Origin: Bradyrhizobium sp. RD5-C2
Lineage (GTDB): Bacteria; Pseudomonadota; Alphaproteobacteria; Rhizobiales; Xanthobacteraceae
Direction: 5' to 3'
NCBI RefSeq assembly: GCF_019972155.1
Contig: NZ_BOVL01000001.1
Coordinates: 1-64,000 of the forward strand
Length of the DNA: 64,000 nucleotides
A program made the translations under genes and the position numbers. The notes under the pieces are model-generated. The model did no database searches, was not told the DNA's origin, and worked only from the letters and a program-made list of their open reading frames with translations. Below, piece by piece: positions 16,942 to 25,827 of this stretch. Position 1 is the first letter of the stretch. The number at the start of each line of letters is the position of its first letter.

Positions 16942-18821
16942 GCGCCAAGGCTGATATATCTGCGTCTGCGTCCACCGCGAATACCCATCCGCTGCGCCCG
17001 ATCTCGTTCGGCAACCCTGATGTCACCGTCGAGCGCCGCGACGACGGCACGATCTACCTTCGCCCCAAGCTCACTCTCGCCGATTACCCCGTTCGCCTCA
17101 CCGACCGCCTGCATCACTGGGCGAAGGCCGAGCCGAGCCGCGTGTTCATGGCCGAACGTGCAGCCGGCGGCGGCTGGCGCCAGATCACCTATGCGCAATT
17201 GCTGGAGACGACCCGGCGCATCGCCTCCGCGCTGATCGCGCGCGGGCTGTCCGCCGAGCGGCCGATCATGATCCTGTCGGGTAATTCGATCGATCACGCG
17301 CTGATCGCGCTCGGCGCGCTCTATGCCGGCATTCCGTTCTGCCCGGTGTCGCCGGCCTATTCGCTGGTGTCGCGCGACTACGGCAAGCTCAGCTTCGTCA
17401 TCAAGCTGCTCACGCCGGGCCTCGTCTTCGTCGACGATGCCGACAAATTCGCCGACGCCCTGCGCGCCAATGTCGGGCCCGGTGTCGAGATCGCAGCAAG
17501 CCGCGGCACCGTGCCCGGCCGCGAGGTGACGCCGCTCGCCGATCTGATGGCGGCGCCGGAGAGCCCGCGCCTCGACGCGGCCCATGCCGCGATCGGTCCG
17601 GACACGATCGCGAAATTCCTGCTGACGTCGGGCTCGACCGGCAATCCCAAGGCCGTCATCAATACCCAGCGCATGATCTGCGCCAACCAGGTGATGCTGC
17701 GCGAGACGCTGGCGTTCCTGAAGGACGAGCCGCCGGTCATCGTCGACTGGCTGCCGTGGAATCACACTTTTGGCGGCAACCACAATGTCGGGCTGACGCT
17801 GTTCAACGGCGGCTCGATGTATCTCGACGAAGGCAAGCCGATGCCCGGCGGCATCGAGGAGACCGTGCGAAACCTGCGCGAGATCTCGCCGACGGTCTAT
17901 TTCAACGTGCCCAAGGGCTATGAATCGCTGCTGCCCTATCTGCGCGACGATGCAGGCCTGCGGGCAAAGTTCTTCCACCGGCTGCATGCGATGTTCTTCT
18001 CGGGCGCCGCGCTGTCGCCGTTCATCTGGAACAGCCTCGATTTGCTCGCGGTGCAGGAGAAGGGCTATCGCGTGCCGATGTTGACCGGGCTCGGCGCCAC
18101 CGAGACCTCGCCGTTCTTCATGTCGGTGCGGCCCGATACCAGCCGCTCCGGCCATGTCGGGCTTCCGGTGTCGGGCAATGATGCCAAGCTGGTGCCCAAC
18201 AACGGCAAGCTCGAGGTGCGCGCCAGGGGTCCGAACGTGACGCCCGGCTACTGGCGGCAGCCCGAGCTGACCGCCAAGGCGTTCGACGAGGAGGGCTTCT
18301 ACAAATTTGGCGATGCGCTGAAGCCCGCCAACGCCGGCGATCTCGATGCCGGTTTCGATTTCGATGGCCGCATCGCCGAGGATTTCAAGCTGGCAAGCGG
18401 CACCTGGGTCAGCGTCGGGCCCTTAAGGGCGCGCTTTGTCGGCACCTGCGCGCCGCTGGTGCGCGACGTCGTGATCGCGGGGCTCAACCGCGACGAGCTG
18501 GCGGCGATCGTGATCCTCGATCTCGATGGTTGCCGCCTGATCAATCCGGCGCTGGCCGCAGGCGACATCGCGGCCGCGGCCAATGATCCGCTGGTGCGTG
18601 CGGCCTTCCGCGAACGCTTCGCGCGGGTCCTTGCGAGCGCCACCGGTTCATCGAACCGGATCGCGCGGGCGAGCCTGCTCGACACACCGCTGTCGATCGA
18701 TCGCGGCGAGGTCACCGACAAGGGCTCGATCAACCAGCGCGCGGTGCTTGAGCATCGCACTGACATCATCGAAGCGCTCTATGCGCCGGTGCCGCCGGCA
18801 TCGGTGATCAAACTCGTCTGA
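16938..18821 (+). CDS. Feruloyl-CoA synthase-like acyl-CoA ligase
   Basis: A 627-residue ANL-superfamily ligase forming aryl-CoA thioesters from a carboxylic acid, ATP and CoA. The P-loop-like motif TSGSTGNPKAV is near residues 229-239; GLGATETSPFF is the adenine/substrate motif. The C-terminal FDGRIAEDFKLASGTWVSVG is diagnostic of the feruloyl-CoA synthase subgroup. It overlaps the hydratase gene by four bases and is followed by dehydrogenase and thioesterase genes, so p-coumarate, ferulate or a related acid is the expected substrate. Confidence 0.85.
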   Translation: MSAKADISASASTANTHPLRPISFGNPDVTVERRDDGTIYLRPKLTLADYPVRLTDRLHHWAKAEPSRVFMAERAAGGGWRQITYAQLLETTRRIASALIARGLSAERPIMILSGNSIDHALIALGALYAGIPFCPVSPAYSLVSRDYGKLSFVIKLLTPGLVFVDDADKFADALRANVGPGVEIAASRGTVPGREVTPLADLMAAPESPRLDAAHAAIGPDTIAKFLLTSGSTGNPKAVINTQRMICANQVMLRETLAFLKDEPPVIVDWLPWNHTFGGNHNVGLTLFNGGSMYLDEGKPMPGGIEETVRNLREISPTVYFNVPKGYESLLPYLRDDAGLRAKFFHRLHAMFFSGAALSPFIWNSLDLLAVQEKGYRVPMLTGLGATETSPFFMSVRPDTSRSGHVGLPVSGNDAKLVPNNGKLEVRARGPNVTPGYWRQPELTAKAFDEEGFYKFGDALKPANAGDLDAGFDFDGRIAEDFKLASGTWVSVGPLRARFVGTCAPLVRDVVIAGLNRDELAAIVILDLDGCRLINPALAAGDIAAAANDPLVRAAFRERFARVLASATGSSNRIARASLLDTPLSIDRGEVTDKGSINQRAVLEHRTDIIEALYAPVPPASVIKLV

Positions 18822-18841
18822 CCATTCAAGGAGAGATTGCC

Positions 18842-19603
18842 ATGCAGTTGAAGGACCAGGCCGCCATCGTCACCGGCGGCGCATCGGGATTGGGTGCCGC
18901 GACCGCGCGCCGGCTGGCTGCGCAGGGCGCCAAGGTCGCGGTCTGCGACCTCAACGCCAAGCTCGCCGAGAACGTCGCCGCCGAGATCGGCGGCATCCCT
19001 GTGGTCTGCGACGTCGCCGATGCGGCGGCAGCCGAAGCCGCGGTCGCTGCCGCCGCCAAGGCGCATGGTCCGGCGCGGGTGCTGGTCAACTGCGCCGGCA
19101 TCGGCGTGGCCAAGCGGGTGATCGGCCGTGAGGGGCCGATGGCGCTCGCCGACTTCGACAAGGTGATCAAGGTCAATCTGATCGGCTCCTTCAACATGCT
19201 GCGGCTTGCGACATCAGAGATGGCGAAGCTCGAGCCGCTCGCGACCGGCGAGCGCGGCGTCGTGATCTCGACTGCGTCGGTCGCGGCCTATGACGGCCAG
19301 ATCGGGCAGGCGGCCTATTCGGCCTCGAAGGGCGGCATCGTCGCGATGACCTTGCCGATCGCGCGCGAGCTCGCGCAATTCGGCATCCGCGTGCTGACCA
19401 TCGCGCCCGGCCTGTTCATGACGCCCTTGCTCGCCGGCCTGCCGCAGGAGGCGCAGGACTCGCTCGCCGCCGCGATCCCGTTCCCGCGCCGGCTGGGGCA
19501 GGCCGACGAGTTCGCCTCGCTGGCGCTGCACATGATCGACAATCCCTATCTGAACGGCGAAGTGGTGCGGCTCGATGCCGCGCTCCGGATGGCGCCGCGC
19601 TGA
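18842..19603 (+). CDS. SDR-family 3-hydroxyacyl-CoA dehydrogenase candidate
   Basis: A 253-residue short-chain dehydrogenase with the NAD motif TGGASGLG (residues 12-19), NCAGIGVA, catalytic serine in STASVAA and the YSASK active-site pair. The C-terminal half (RVLTIAPGLFMTPLLAGLP) resembles type II 3-hydroxyacyl-CoA dehydrogenases. It would oxidise the 3-hydroxy intermediate produced by the hydratase in a beta-oxidative side-chain route. It is 20 bp after the ligase with AGGAGAG before the ATG. Confidence 0.82.
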   Translation: MQLKDQAAIVTGGASGLGAATARRLAAQGAKVAVCDLNAKLAENVAAEIGGIPVVCDVADAAAAEAAVAAAAKAHGPARVLVNCAGIGVAKRVIGREGPMALADFDKVIKVNLIGSFNMLRLATSEMAKLEPLATGERGVVISTASVAAYDGQIGQAAYSASKGGIVAMTLPIARELAQFGIRVLTIAPGLFMTPLLAGLPQEAQDSLAAAIPFPRRLGQADEFASLALHMIDNPYLNGEVVRLDAALRMAPR

Positions 19604-19604
19604 A

Positions 19605-19649
19605 GCATGATCCGGAAGAGCGCAAAGCGCCCTTCCGGATCGCTCACGC
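19605..19649. repeat. GCATGATC-type palindromic repeat, copy 2
   Basis: Begins GCATGATCCGGAAGAG and contains GCGCAAAGCGC with a CTTCCGGATC arm. It is related to the 5600-5644 element and again starts within a few bases of a stop codon, here between the SDR and thioesterase genes. Confidence 0.6.
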
Positions 19650-19666
19650 TCAATCGAGGATAGACC

Positions 19667-20086
19667 ATGTTCGTCAACCGGCGCGACGTGCAGATCCAGT
19701 GGGGCGATTGCGACCCCGCCAACATCGTCTACTACCCGCGCTACTTCGCGATGTTCGACGACTCGACCTCGATCATGTTCGAAGCTGCCGGTTGCTCGAA
19801 GCAGGACCTCGTCCACAAATACGGCTTGGTCGGCATTCCCATGGTCGACACGCGGGCGAAATTCCACATCCCGTCAACCCATGGCGACTGGATTACCATC
19901 GAAAGCCGGATCGAGAGCATCAAGCGCTCGAGCTTCGAGGTGGTGCACCGCGTGTTCAAGGGCGAGGCGTTGGCCATCGAGGCGTTCGAGACCAGGGTGC
20001 TGGTCGGCCGCCATCCGGACGATCCCGCCAGGCTGAAATCAGCGCCATTTCCGCAGGAGGTTATCGACCGCTTCATGAAGGGCTGA
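19667..20086 (+). CDS. Acyl-CoA thioesterase, 4-hydroxybenzoyl-CoA thioesterase-like
   Basis: A 139-residue hotdog-fold thioesterase. The N-terminal motif WGDCDPANIVYYPRYF contains the catalytic aspartate pattern of the Pseudomonas-type 4-hydroxybenzoyl-CoA thioesterase family. It would release 4-hydroxybenzoate (or a methoxylated analogue) from its CoA ester, supplying PobA. It is in the same operon direction as the hydratase, ligase and dehydrogenase. No acetyl-transferring thiolase gene was found nearby to complete the chain. Confidence 0.85.
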   Translation: MFVNRRDVQIQWGDCDPANIVYYPRYFAMFDDSTSIMFEAAGCSKQDLVHKYGLVGIPMVDTRAKFHIPSTHGDWITIESRIESIKRSSFEVVHRVFKGEALAIEAFETRVLVGRHPDDPARLKSAPFPQEVIDRFMKG

Positions 20087-20189
20087 CTTGTTCAGGGCTG
20101 ACTTGCAGCCCCTCATGACCTAAAGAAGGGGCTGAATTGGCCCGCAAAACTGGTTTAAACCCAAAAAACATATCCGCAGGGAGGAATGA

Positions 20190-21341
20190 ATGAAGAAGGC
20201 CACTCTCGCCGCCGCAGTGCTCGCAGCCGCTATCGCGCTGCCGGGCGCATCCGCGCTGGCGCAGACCAATGAAATCACCATCGGCATCTCGATCTCGACC
20301 ACCGGCCCCGCCGCGGCGCTCGGCATCCCCGAACGCAACGCGCTCGATTTCGTGCCGAAGGAGATCGGCGGCGTGCCGCTGAAGCTGATCGTGCTCGACG
20401 ATGCCGGCGATCCGACGGCCGCGACCACGAATACGCGGCGCTTCGTCACCGAGTCCAAGGCCGACATCATCATGGGCTCCTGCATCACGCCGACGACGAT
20501 CGCGGTGTCGACGGTCGCCAATGAGGCCGGTATCCCGCATCTCGGTCTCGCGCCGTTTCCGATCAATGAGGCCCGCGCGAAATGGTCGGTCGACCTGCCG
20601 CAGTCGATTCCGATCATGGGCAAGGTGCTCTACGAGCACATGAAGGCGCACAACATCAAGACCGTCGGCTATATCGGCTATTCGGATTCCTACGGCGATC
20701 TCTGGGTCAACGACTTCAAGGCGCAGGCCGTGCCGATGGGCCTGACCATGACCGACGAGGAGCGCTTCGCGCGTCCGGATACGTCGGTCGCGGGCCAGGT
20801 GCTGAAGCTCGTCGCAGCCAATCCCGACGCCATTCTGGTCGGCGCCTCCGGCACCGCCGCGGCGCTGCCGCAGTCCGCGCTGCGCGAGCGCGGCTACAAG
20901 GGCCTGATCTACCAGACCCACGGTGCCGCCACGATGGACTTCATCCGCATCGCGGGCGCGTCGGCGGAAGGCGTCATCATGTCGGCCGGCCCGATCATGT
21001 CGCCGGAAACCCAACCCGACAGCGCGCTAACCAAGAAGCCGGGCCTGACGCTGAACGCGGCCTATGAAGCCAAGTACGGCGCCAACAGCCGCAGCCAGTT
21101 CGCCGGCCACTCCTTCGACGCCTTCGAGGTGCTGAAGCGCATCATTCCGACGGCGCTGAAGACCGCCAAGCCCGGCACGCCGGAATTCCGCGAGGCGATC
21201 CGCCAGGCGTTCATCTCCGAGAAGGAGATCGTGGCGAGCCAGGGCGTCTACAACTGGACCGAAAAGGACCGCTACGGCCTCGACGACCGCTCGCGCATCC
21301 TGCTGACGGTCAAGGACGGCAAGTACATCCCGGCGATGTGA
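20190..21341 (+). CDS. ABC transporter binding protein, branched-chain amino-acid/aromatic acid type
   Basis: A 383-residue type-1 periplasmic binding protein (Peripla_BP_6). A signal peptide (residues 1-24, ending SALAQ) is followed by ITIGISISTTGPAAALG and the ligand-contact segments MGSCITPTTIAV and YIGYSDSYGDLWV. GGGAGGA lies before the ATG. Its context with a CoA ligase, thioesterase and a converging LivHMGF operon recalls the CouP binding protein of Rhodopseudomonas palustris, so an aromatic acid is the likely ligand, as an inference. Confidence 0.85.
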   Translation: MKKATLAAAVLAAAIALPGASALAQTNEITIGISISTTGPAAALGIPERNALDFVPKEIGGVPLKLIVLDDAGDPTAATTNTRRFVTESKADIIMGSCITPTTIAVSTVANEAGIPHLGLAPFPINEARAKWSVDLPQSIPIMGKVLYEHMKAHNIKTVGYIGYSDSYGDLWVNDFKAQAVPMGLTMTDEERFARPDTSVAGQVLKLVAANPDAILVGASGTAAALPQSALRERGYKGLIYQTHGAATMDFIRIAGASAEGVIMSAGPIMSPETQPDSALTKKPGLTLNAAYEAKYGANSRSQFAGHSFDAFEVLKRIIPTALKTAKPGTPEFREAIRQAFISEKEIVASQGVYNWTEKDRYGLDDRSRILLTVKDGKYIPAM

Positions 21342-21370
21342 GCCGATCTTGGTCCGCGAAACGACGAAGC

Positions 21371-21400
21371 CGGCCCCGCTAAAGGGCCGCCTTTTTCTTT
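21371..21400 (+). terminator. Intrinsic terminator after the binding-protein gene
   Basis: CGGCCC and GGGCCG pair around a seven-base loop, followed by CCTTTTTCTTT. It lies 29 bp after the stop of the ABC binding-protein gene and should end the rightward operon. Confidence 0.75.
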
Positions 21401-21466
21401 ACCCTCCCCTGGAGGGGGAGGGTCGCTTCGCATTGCGTGAGCGATGTGAAGCGGGGTGGGGTGACA
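21401..21466. repeat. CCCTCCCC repeat unit left of DUF559 gene
   Basis: Unit of the CCTCCCC/GGGGAGG family with the downstream GTGGGGTGACA motif. It lies directly against the 3' end of the DUF559 gene. Confidence 0.7.
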
Positions 21467-21468
21467 CT

Positions 21469-21864
21469 CTATCGTCGTCGGTGGTGCTTCAGCGGCACAG
21501 CTTCCGCTTCGCGAGCGCCGTAGAGCTCGACATAGATTCGTTCCAGCACAGCGTTGAGGTCAGCCGTGATCTCCGAATTCCAGAACCGGATGACGCGGTA
21601 GCCTTCGTTCTCAAGCCACTGCTGCCGTTCGCGATCGTGTTTCGCGGTCTCGTCTTCGTTGTGGTGTCCGCCGTCGAGCTCGATGATCAGCCGCTTGGCC
21701 GGGCAGAAGAAGTCGACGAAATAGGGGCCGATCGGAGCTTGCTTTCGGAAATGCGTGCCTTCCGTCGGCAGCTCCTTCAGCGCACGCCATAATATCCGCT
21801 CGTGCGGCGTGGCATTCGCGCGCAGCTTCTTCGCAGTCGCTCTTCGGATCGATGTTGAGACCAT
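21469..21864 (-). CDS. DUF559 endonuclease-like protein
   Basis: A 131-residue protein of the DUF559 group, a very-short-patch-repair-like restriction endonuclease fold. Characteristic segments are RANATPHERILWRALK, FRKQAPIGPYFVDFFCP and LIIELDGGHHNEDE; the D-F-x-C and E-L-D-G pattern forms the expected metal site, followed by GYRVIRFWNSEI. The cellular role is not established. The gene is bracketed on both sides by copies of the same chromosomal repeat and interrupts the aromatic transport cluster, which suggests insertion of a repeat-flanked cassette. Confidence 0.8.
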   Translation of the reverse strand: MVSTSIRRATAKKLRANATPHERILWRALKELPTEGTHFRKQAPIGPYFVDFFCPAKRLIIELDGGHHNEDETAKHDRERQQWLENEGYRVIRFWNSEITADLNAVLERIYVELYGAREAEAVPLKHHRRR

Positions 21865-21873
21865 TTTTGCGGC

Positions 21874-21952
21874 TTCACCCCACCCCGATCGCACCCGACG
21901 ATGCTACGCATCGCCGCGCGCGCTCGACCCTCCCCCTCCAGGGGAGGGTGAA
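21874..21952. repeat. CCCTCCCC repeat unit right of DUF559 gene
   Basis: Unit of the same family as 21401-21466 but in the opposite orientation (TTCACCCCACCCCG ... CCAGGGGAGGGTGAAG). It abuts the 5' side of the DUF559 gene. Confidence 0.7.
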
Positions 21953-22020
21953 GTGGAGCGCAAGCATTGCGGGAATGCAAGCATGGTAAGAAATGCTTGT
22001 CTGAGGTCGCAGCCGTCTTC

Positions 22021-22080
22021 ATCCTCCCCTGGAGGGGGAGGATCGCCGCGCATGTAATGCGCGGCGAGGTGGGGTGACAG
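22021..22080. repeat. CCTCCCC repeat unit downstream of livF
   Basis: ATCCTCCCCTGGAGGGGGAGGAT hairpin (perfect arms) followed by GCGCGGCGAGGTGGGGTGACA. It lies 26 bp beyond the livF stop and could also act as the 3' end of that operon. Confidence 0.7.
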
Positions 22081-22105
22081 TCTCTCCGCGGCGGAGCTGC
22101 GCGTC

Positions 22106-22837
22106 CTAGATCGCGCTCTCGCCTTCGTGCTGGAAGCCGAGATAGCTCGCGGCGACGCCCTTGTTGGCGGCGATCTCGCTGGCCGGGCCTGACAGCACGA
22201 ACTCGCCGAGCTCCATCACATAGGCACGGTCGGCGATCTGCAGCGCGGCCTGGGCGTTCTGCTCGACCAGCAGCACCGAGACACCCGCTGCGCGGAGTTC
22301 GCCGACGATGCGGAAGATGTCGGCGACGATGATCGGGGCGAGACCGAGGCTCGGCTCGTCCAGCATCAGCAATTTCGGCGCGCCCATCAGCGCACGGCCC
22401 ATCGCCAGCATCTGCTGCTCACCGCCGGAGAGCGTGCCGGCGAGCTGCTTGCGCCGTTCCTTGAGCCGCGGAAACAGCGTGTAGACCCGCTCCAGCGAGC
22501 GTGCCGCGGTTGCCTTCGCGATCCGGAAGGCGCCGAGCTCGAGATTGTCCTCGACATTCATGGTGCCGAACAACTCGCGATGCTCGGGCACCAGGCTCAG
22601 GCCGGTGGCGACGCGGTCCTCGATATCGAGCGGCGCCATGTCGACGCCGGCAAAGGTGGTGCGGCCCCGCAGCGGCAGCACGCCCATGATGGCGTTAAGC
22701 AGCGTGGTCTTGCCGGCGCCGTTGGCGCCGATGATGGTGACGATCTCGTTCTCTGCAACGTCGAGCGAGACGCCGCGCACGGCCTCGACCTTGCCGTAGG
22801 CGATATGGACGTCGGCTACCGTCAGCAGCGCACTCAT
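22106..22837 (-). CDS. ABC transporter ATP-binding protein (LivF type)
   Basis: A 243-residue ATPase with Walker A GANGAGKTT (about residues 37-45), signature LSGGEQQM and Walker B LLMLDEPSLGLAP; the LivF-type AGVSVLLVEQNAQAAL switch region follows. The start at 22837 overlaps the end of the fused permease/ATPase gene by four bases (ATGA). It forms the second ATPase of the aromatic-acid-type ABC importer together with the LivG half of the upstream fusion. Confidence 0.92.
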   Translation of the reverse strand: MSALLTVADVHIAYGKVEAVRGVSLDVAENEIVTIIGANGAGKTTLLNAIMGVLPLRGRTTFAGVDMAPLDIEDRVATGLSLVPEHRELFGTMNVEDNLELGAFRIAKATAARSLERVYTLFPRLKERRKQLAGTLSGGEQQMLAMGRALMGAPKLLMLDEPSLGLAPIIVADIFRIVGELRAAGVSVLLVEQNAQAALQIADRAYVMELGEFVLSGPASEIAANKGVAASYLGFQHEGESAI

Positions 22838-24603
22838 GCGGCGGCTCCGAGATAGGCCTTGATCACGTCGGGGTTGCGCTTGATCGCGGCCGGCGTGCCC
22901 TCGGCGATCTTGGTGCCGAAATCCAGCACCACGATGCGGTCGGCGAGATCCATCACGAACCCCATGTCGTGCTCGACCAGCAGCACCGACATGCCGCCGT
23001 CGCGCAATTGCCGGAGCAGCGCGGCCAGCCGCTGCTTCTCCATGTGGCGCAGGCCGGCGGCCGGCTCGTCCAGCAGCAGCAGCATCGGGTCGACGCACAG
23101 CGCCCGCGCGATCTCGACGATGCGCTGCTGCCCGAGCGACAGCGAGCCCGCGAGCTGGTCGATCTGCTCGGACAGGCCGACGCGCTCGATCTGCCGCGCG
23201 GCTTCCGCCAGCAGCTTCGCCTCGTCAGTGCGGTCCAGCCTCAGCATGCTGGAGATCGCACCGGAATTGCCGCGCAGATGCGCGCCGATCGCGACGTTCT
23301 CGAGCACGGTCATGTCGGGCACCAGCTTGACGTGCTGGAACGTCCTGCTGACGCCGAGCTTGACCACCTCCTGCGGCGGAGCGTTCGCGACTTCGTTGCC
23401 GAGCACGGCGATCTTGCCGCTGGTCGCGGCCAGCACGCCGGTGATCAGGTTGAAGGTCGTGCTCTTGCCGGCACCGTTCGGGCCGATCAGCGCGACGATC
23501 TCGCGGGCGTTGACGTCGAATGAGACGTCGTTCACCGCAAGCACGCCGCCGAACTGCTTGCGTGCCTTGTCGATGTGCAGCAGGACCGGAGACGTTCCCG
23601 CCGCGCGCTCACGGTGCTCCAGCTTTACTGACGTGTCCGGTGTCTTGCGGGCCGGCTTGAACGGCAGGCGCGACATCAGCCAGGGCCAGACGCCTTGTGG
23701 GGCGAGCTGCAACAGCAGCACCAGCATGATGCCGAACACGATGGTCTCGAGCTGGCTCTGGCCGCCGAAGATGTAGGGCAAATAGCTCTGCAGCACCTCT
23801 TTGAGGATCACGACGATGCCGGCGCCGAGCACGCCGCCCCAGACGTAACCGGCACCGCCGACGACGGCGATGAACAGATACTCGATGCCGGCCTGTGCGC
23901 CGAACGGCGTTGGGTTGGCGGCGCGCTGGAAATGCGCATAGAGCCAGCCGGACAGGCCGGCCAGCACTGCCGCATAGATGAACACCAGGAGCTTGGCGCG
24001 CGGCGTCTGCACGCCGAATGCCTCGGCCGCGATATGGCCGCGCCGCAACGCGCGGATGGCGCGCCCGGTGCGGGAGTCCAGCAGGTTCATGGTGAGGAGC
24101 GCGGAGAGCAGCACCGCGACCCAGATCGCGTAATAGATCGTGTCCGGGCTCAGCATCCTGAAAGAGCCGATCGAGAGCGGCGGGATGCCCGAAATGCCGT
24201 CGTTGCGGCCGAGGAATTCGAGCTTGCTGAACAGATAGAACAGGCCGATGCCCCAGGCGATGGTGCCGAGCGGCAGATAGTGGCCGGACAACCGCACCGT
24301 GACGAGGCCGAGCAGCACGGCCGCAATGCCGCTGACCAGCAGCGAAGCCGGCAGCGTCAGCCACGGCGAGACGCCGTAGGCGGTGGTCAGCACCGCGGTG
24401 GTGTAGGCGCCGAAGCCGCAGAACGCGGCCTGTCCGAACGAGGTGAGGCCGCCGACGCCGGTGAGCAGCACCAGCCCCATCGCGACCAGCGCGGCGAGAC
24501 CGATATTGTCGAGCAGCACGATCCAGAACGGCGGGATGCCCGGCAGAAGCGGGATCACCGCCATCACGAGCGCGAAGATGATGAGAGGGAGCCGCTGCGT
24601 CAT
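22834..24603 (-). CDS. Fused ABC permease (LivM) and ATP-binding protein (LivG)
   Basis: A 589-residue fusion. Residues about 1-310 form a LivM permease with eight or more helices and the [15 protein letters not shown] coupling motif. A linker (about 310-335) leads to a LivG ATPase with [11 protein letters not shown]alker [16 protein letters not shown] signature and [11 protein letters not shown]alker B. No stop or frameshift separates the halves. The ATG at 24603 has AAGGA upstream; a TTG at 24612 does not. With livH and livF it makes one complete transporter, in contrast to the second system in this window where livM and livG are separate genes. Confidence 0.9.
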   Translation of the reverse strand: MTQRLPLIIFALVMAVIPLLPGIPPFWIVLLDNIGLAALVAMGLVLLTGVGGLTSFGQAAFCGFGAYTTAVLTTAYGVSPWLTLPASLLVSGIAAVLLGLVTVRLSGHYLPLGTIAWGIGLFYLFSKLEFLGRNDGISGIPPLSIGSFRMLSPDTIYYAIWVAVLLSALLTMNLLDSRTGRAIRALRRGHIAAEAFGVQTPRAKLLVFIYAAVLAGLSGWLYAHFQRAANPTPFGAQAGIEYLFIAVVGGAGYVWGGVLGAGIVVILKEVLQSYLPYIFGGQSQLETIVFGIMLVLLLQLAPQGVWPWLMSRLPFKPARKTPDTSVKLEHRERAAGTSPVLLHIDKARKQFGGVLAVNDVSFDVNAREIVALIGPNGAGKSTTFNLITGVLAATSGKIAVLGNEVANAPPQEVVKLGVSRTFQHVKLVPDMTVLENVAIGAHLRGNSGAISSMLRLDRTDEAKLLAEAARQIERVGLSEQIDQLAGSLSLGQQRIVEIARALCVDPMLLLLDEPAAGLRHMEKQRLAALLRQLRDGGMSVLLVEHDMGFVMDLADRIVVLDFGTKIAEGTPAAIKRNPDVIKAYLGAAA

Positions 24604-24608
24604 CGCGC

Positions 24609-25649
24609 TCAATCCTTCTCTTCTTCGACCTGGGGCGCTGCGAGCGAGCGCAGCACCAGGACGGGAAGGATCAGCGTGAACACGATGACTTCCTTGAAAT
24701 TACTCGCGTAGAACGACGAGAATGCCTCGACGATGCCGACCACGATGGCGGCGACCGCGGTCAGGGGATAGCTGACCAGGCCGCCGATGATGGCGGCGAT
24801 GAAGCCCTTCAGGCCGATCAGGAAGCCGGTGTCGTAATAGAGCGTCGTGATCGGCACGATCAGGATGCCGGATATCGCGCCGATCACGGAGGCGAGCAGG
24901 AACGCGATCTGGCCCGACAGCGTGGTGCGGATGCCGACCAGGCGGGCGCCGAGGCGATTGACCGCGGTGGCGCGCAGCGCCTTGCCGGTCTTGGTGTAGC
25001 CGAAGAACAGCCACAGCCCCACGATGAAGCCGACCGTCAGGGCATACACAGCAAGGCTCTGGCCGGTGAAGCGCAGCGGACCGGCGGTTACCGCGGCGCT
25101 CGACAGCGCCGGGGCGCGCAGGCCTTCGGCGCCGAAGAACACCAGGCCGAGGCCTTGCAGCGCCAGATGGCAGCCGACCGAGGCGATCAGCAGCACCAGC
25201 ACGGAGGTGTGCGCGATCGGCTGGAAGGCGATGCGATAGAGAAACAGCCCGATCGCCGCCACGATCAGCAGCGCGAGCGCAATGTTGACGGCAATCGGCG
25301 TGTTGGGGCCAACCAGCGCATAGACCAGGCCGAGCAGCGCGACGGGGAAGGCAATGTTGAGCGCGACCGAGCGCATCACCAGCCGGGCATGCAGCGCCTT
25401 GCGGGCGAAGAACAGGTCGAGCGCGAACGCGACGAGGCCCATCGCGACGGCAAGGCGCACGGTGCCGGGCACCTGCCCTGTCGCCAGCATGGCGTAGCTC
25501 AGCGCGCCGTAGGTGACGAATTCGCCCTGCGGGATCAGGATCACCCGCGTCACCGCGAACACCAGCACCAGGGCCAGCCCGAGCAGCGCGTAGATCGCGC
25601 CATTGGTGATGCCGTCCTGCAGCAGGAACAGCATGATCGTTGTGTTCAA
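24609..25649 (-). CDS. ABC transporter permease (LivH type)
   Basis: A 346-residue permease of the LivH family with about eight to nine membrane helices. It contains [19 protein letters not shown] at the N-terminus and the coupling-loop motif [19 protein letters not shown]. It is first in the leftward livH-livMG-livF operon, with five bases to the next start. The promoter is shared with the divergent marR gene. It is longer than most LivH proteins because of extra hydrophobic sequence between about residues 70 and 160. Confidence 0.88.
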   Translation of the reverse strand: MNTTIMLFLLQDGITNGAIYALLGLALVLVFAVTRVILIPQGEFVTYGALSYAMLATGQVPGTVRLAVAMGLVAFALDLFFARKALHARLVMRSVALNIAFPVALLGLVYALVGPNTPIAVNIALALLIVAAIGLFLYRIAFQPIAHTSVLVLLIASVGCHLALQGLGLVFFGAEGLRAPALSSAAVTAGPLRFTGQSLAVYALTVGFIVGLWLFFGYTKTGKALRATAVNRLGARLVGIRTTLSGQIAFLLASVIGAISGILIVPITTLYYDTGFLIGLKGFIAAIIGGLVSYPLTAVAAIVVGIVEAFSSFYASNFKEVIVFTLILPVLVLRSLAAPQVEEEKD

Positions 25650-25755
25650 AGCCGAGCGCTCCCCCTTAAGCGTCGGACCGCCGCAGCCGGCTGTGCCGGT
25701 CGGGTCGGCCGATGCCGGCTGTTGATAGCCGTCGATATTTGATATGGTGCATAAC

Positions 25756-25772
25756 GATTATTAGATATAATC
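25756..25772. promoter_or_regulatory. Inverted repeat between livH and marR
   Basis: GATTAT, TAGAT, ATAATC: a perfect six-base-pair inverted repeat with a five-base spacer in the divergent livH/marR promoter region. It is the natural place for autoregulation by the MarR protein; spacer length matches the 16103-16123 site. Confidence 0.55.
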
Positions 25773-25779
25773 TCAAGGT

Positions 25780-25804
25780 CCCCGAGCGTCCCGCGGGGTT
25801 TTTT
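25780..25804 (+). terminator. Terminator-like hairpin ahead of marR
   Basis: CCCCG and CGGGG pair around a nine-base loop and are followed by six T residues. It ends 23 bp before the marR ATG, so it would act on transcription entering marR. It could be an attenuator; the stem is short. Confidence 0.4.
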
Positions 25805-25827
25805 ACCGGGATTGCGAGCCTGGAGCG

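Noticed and set aside
20150..20162. GGTTTAAACC palindrome before the ABC binding-protein gene
   Set aside because: It is ten bases long and unlike the other candidate operators of the cluster; too short to support as a regulatory site.
21509..21792. Rightward frame through the DUF559 gene
   Set aside because: The leftward frame shows the DUF559 motifs; the rightward one shows none.
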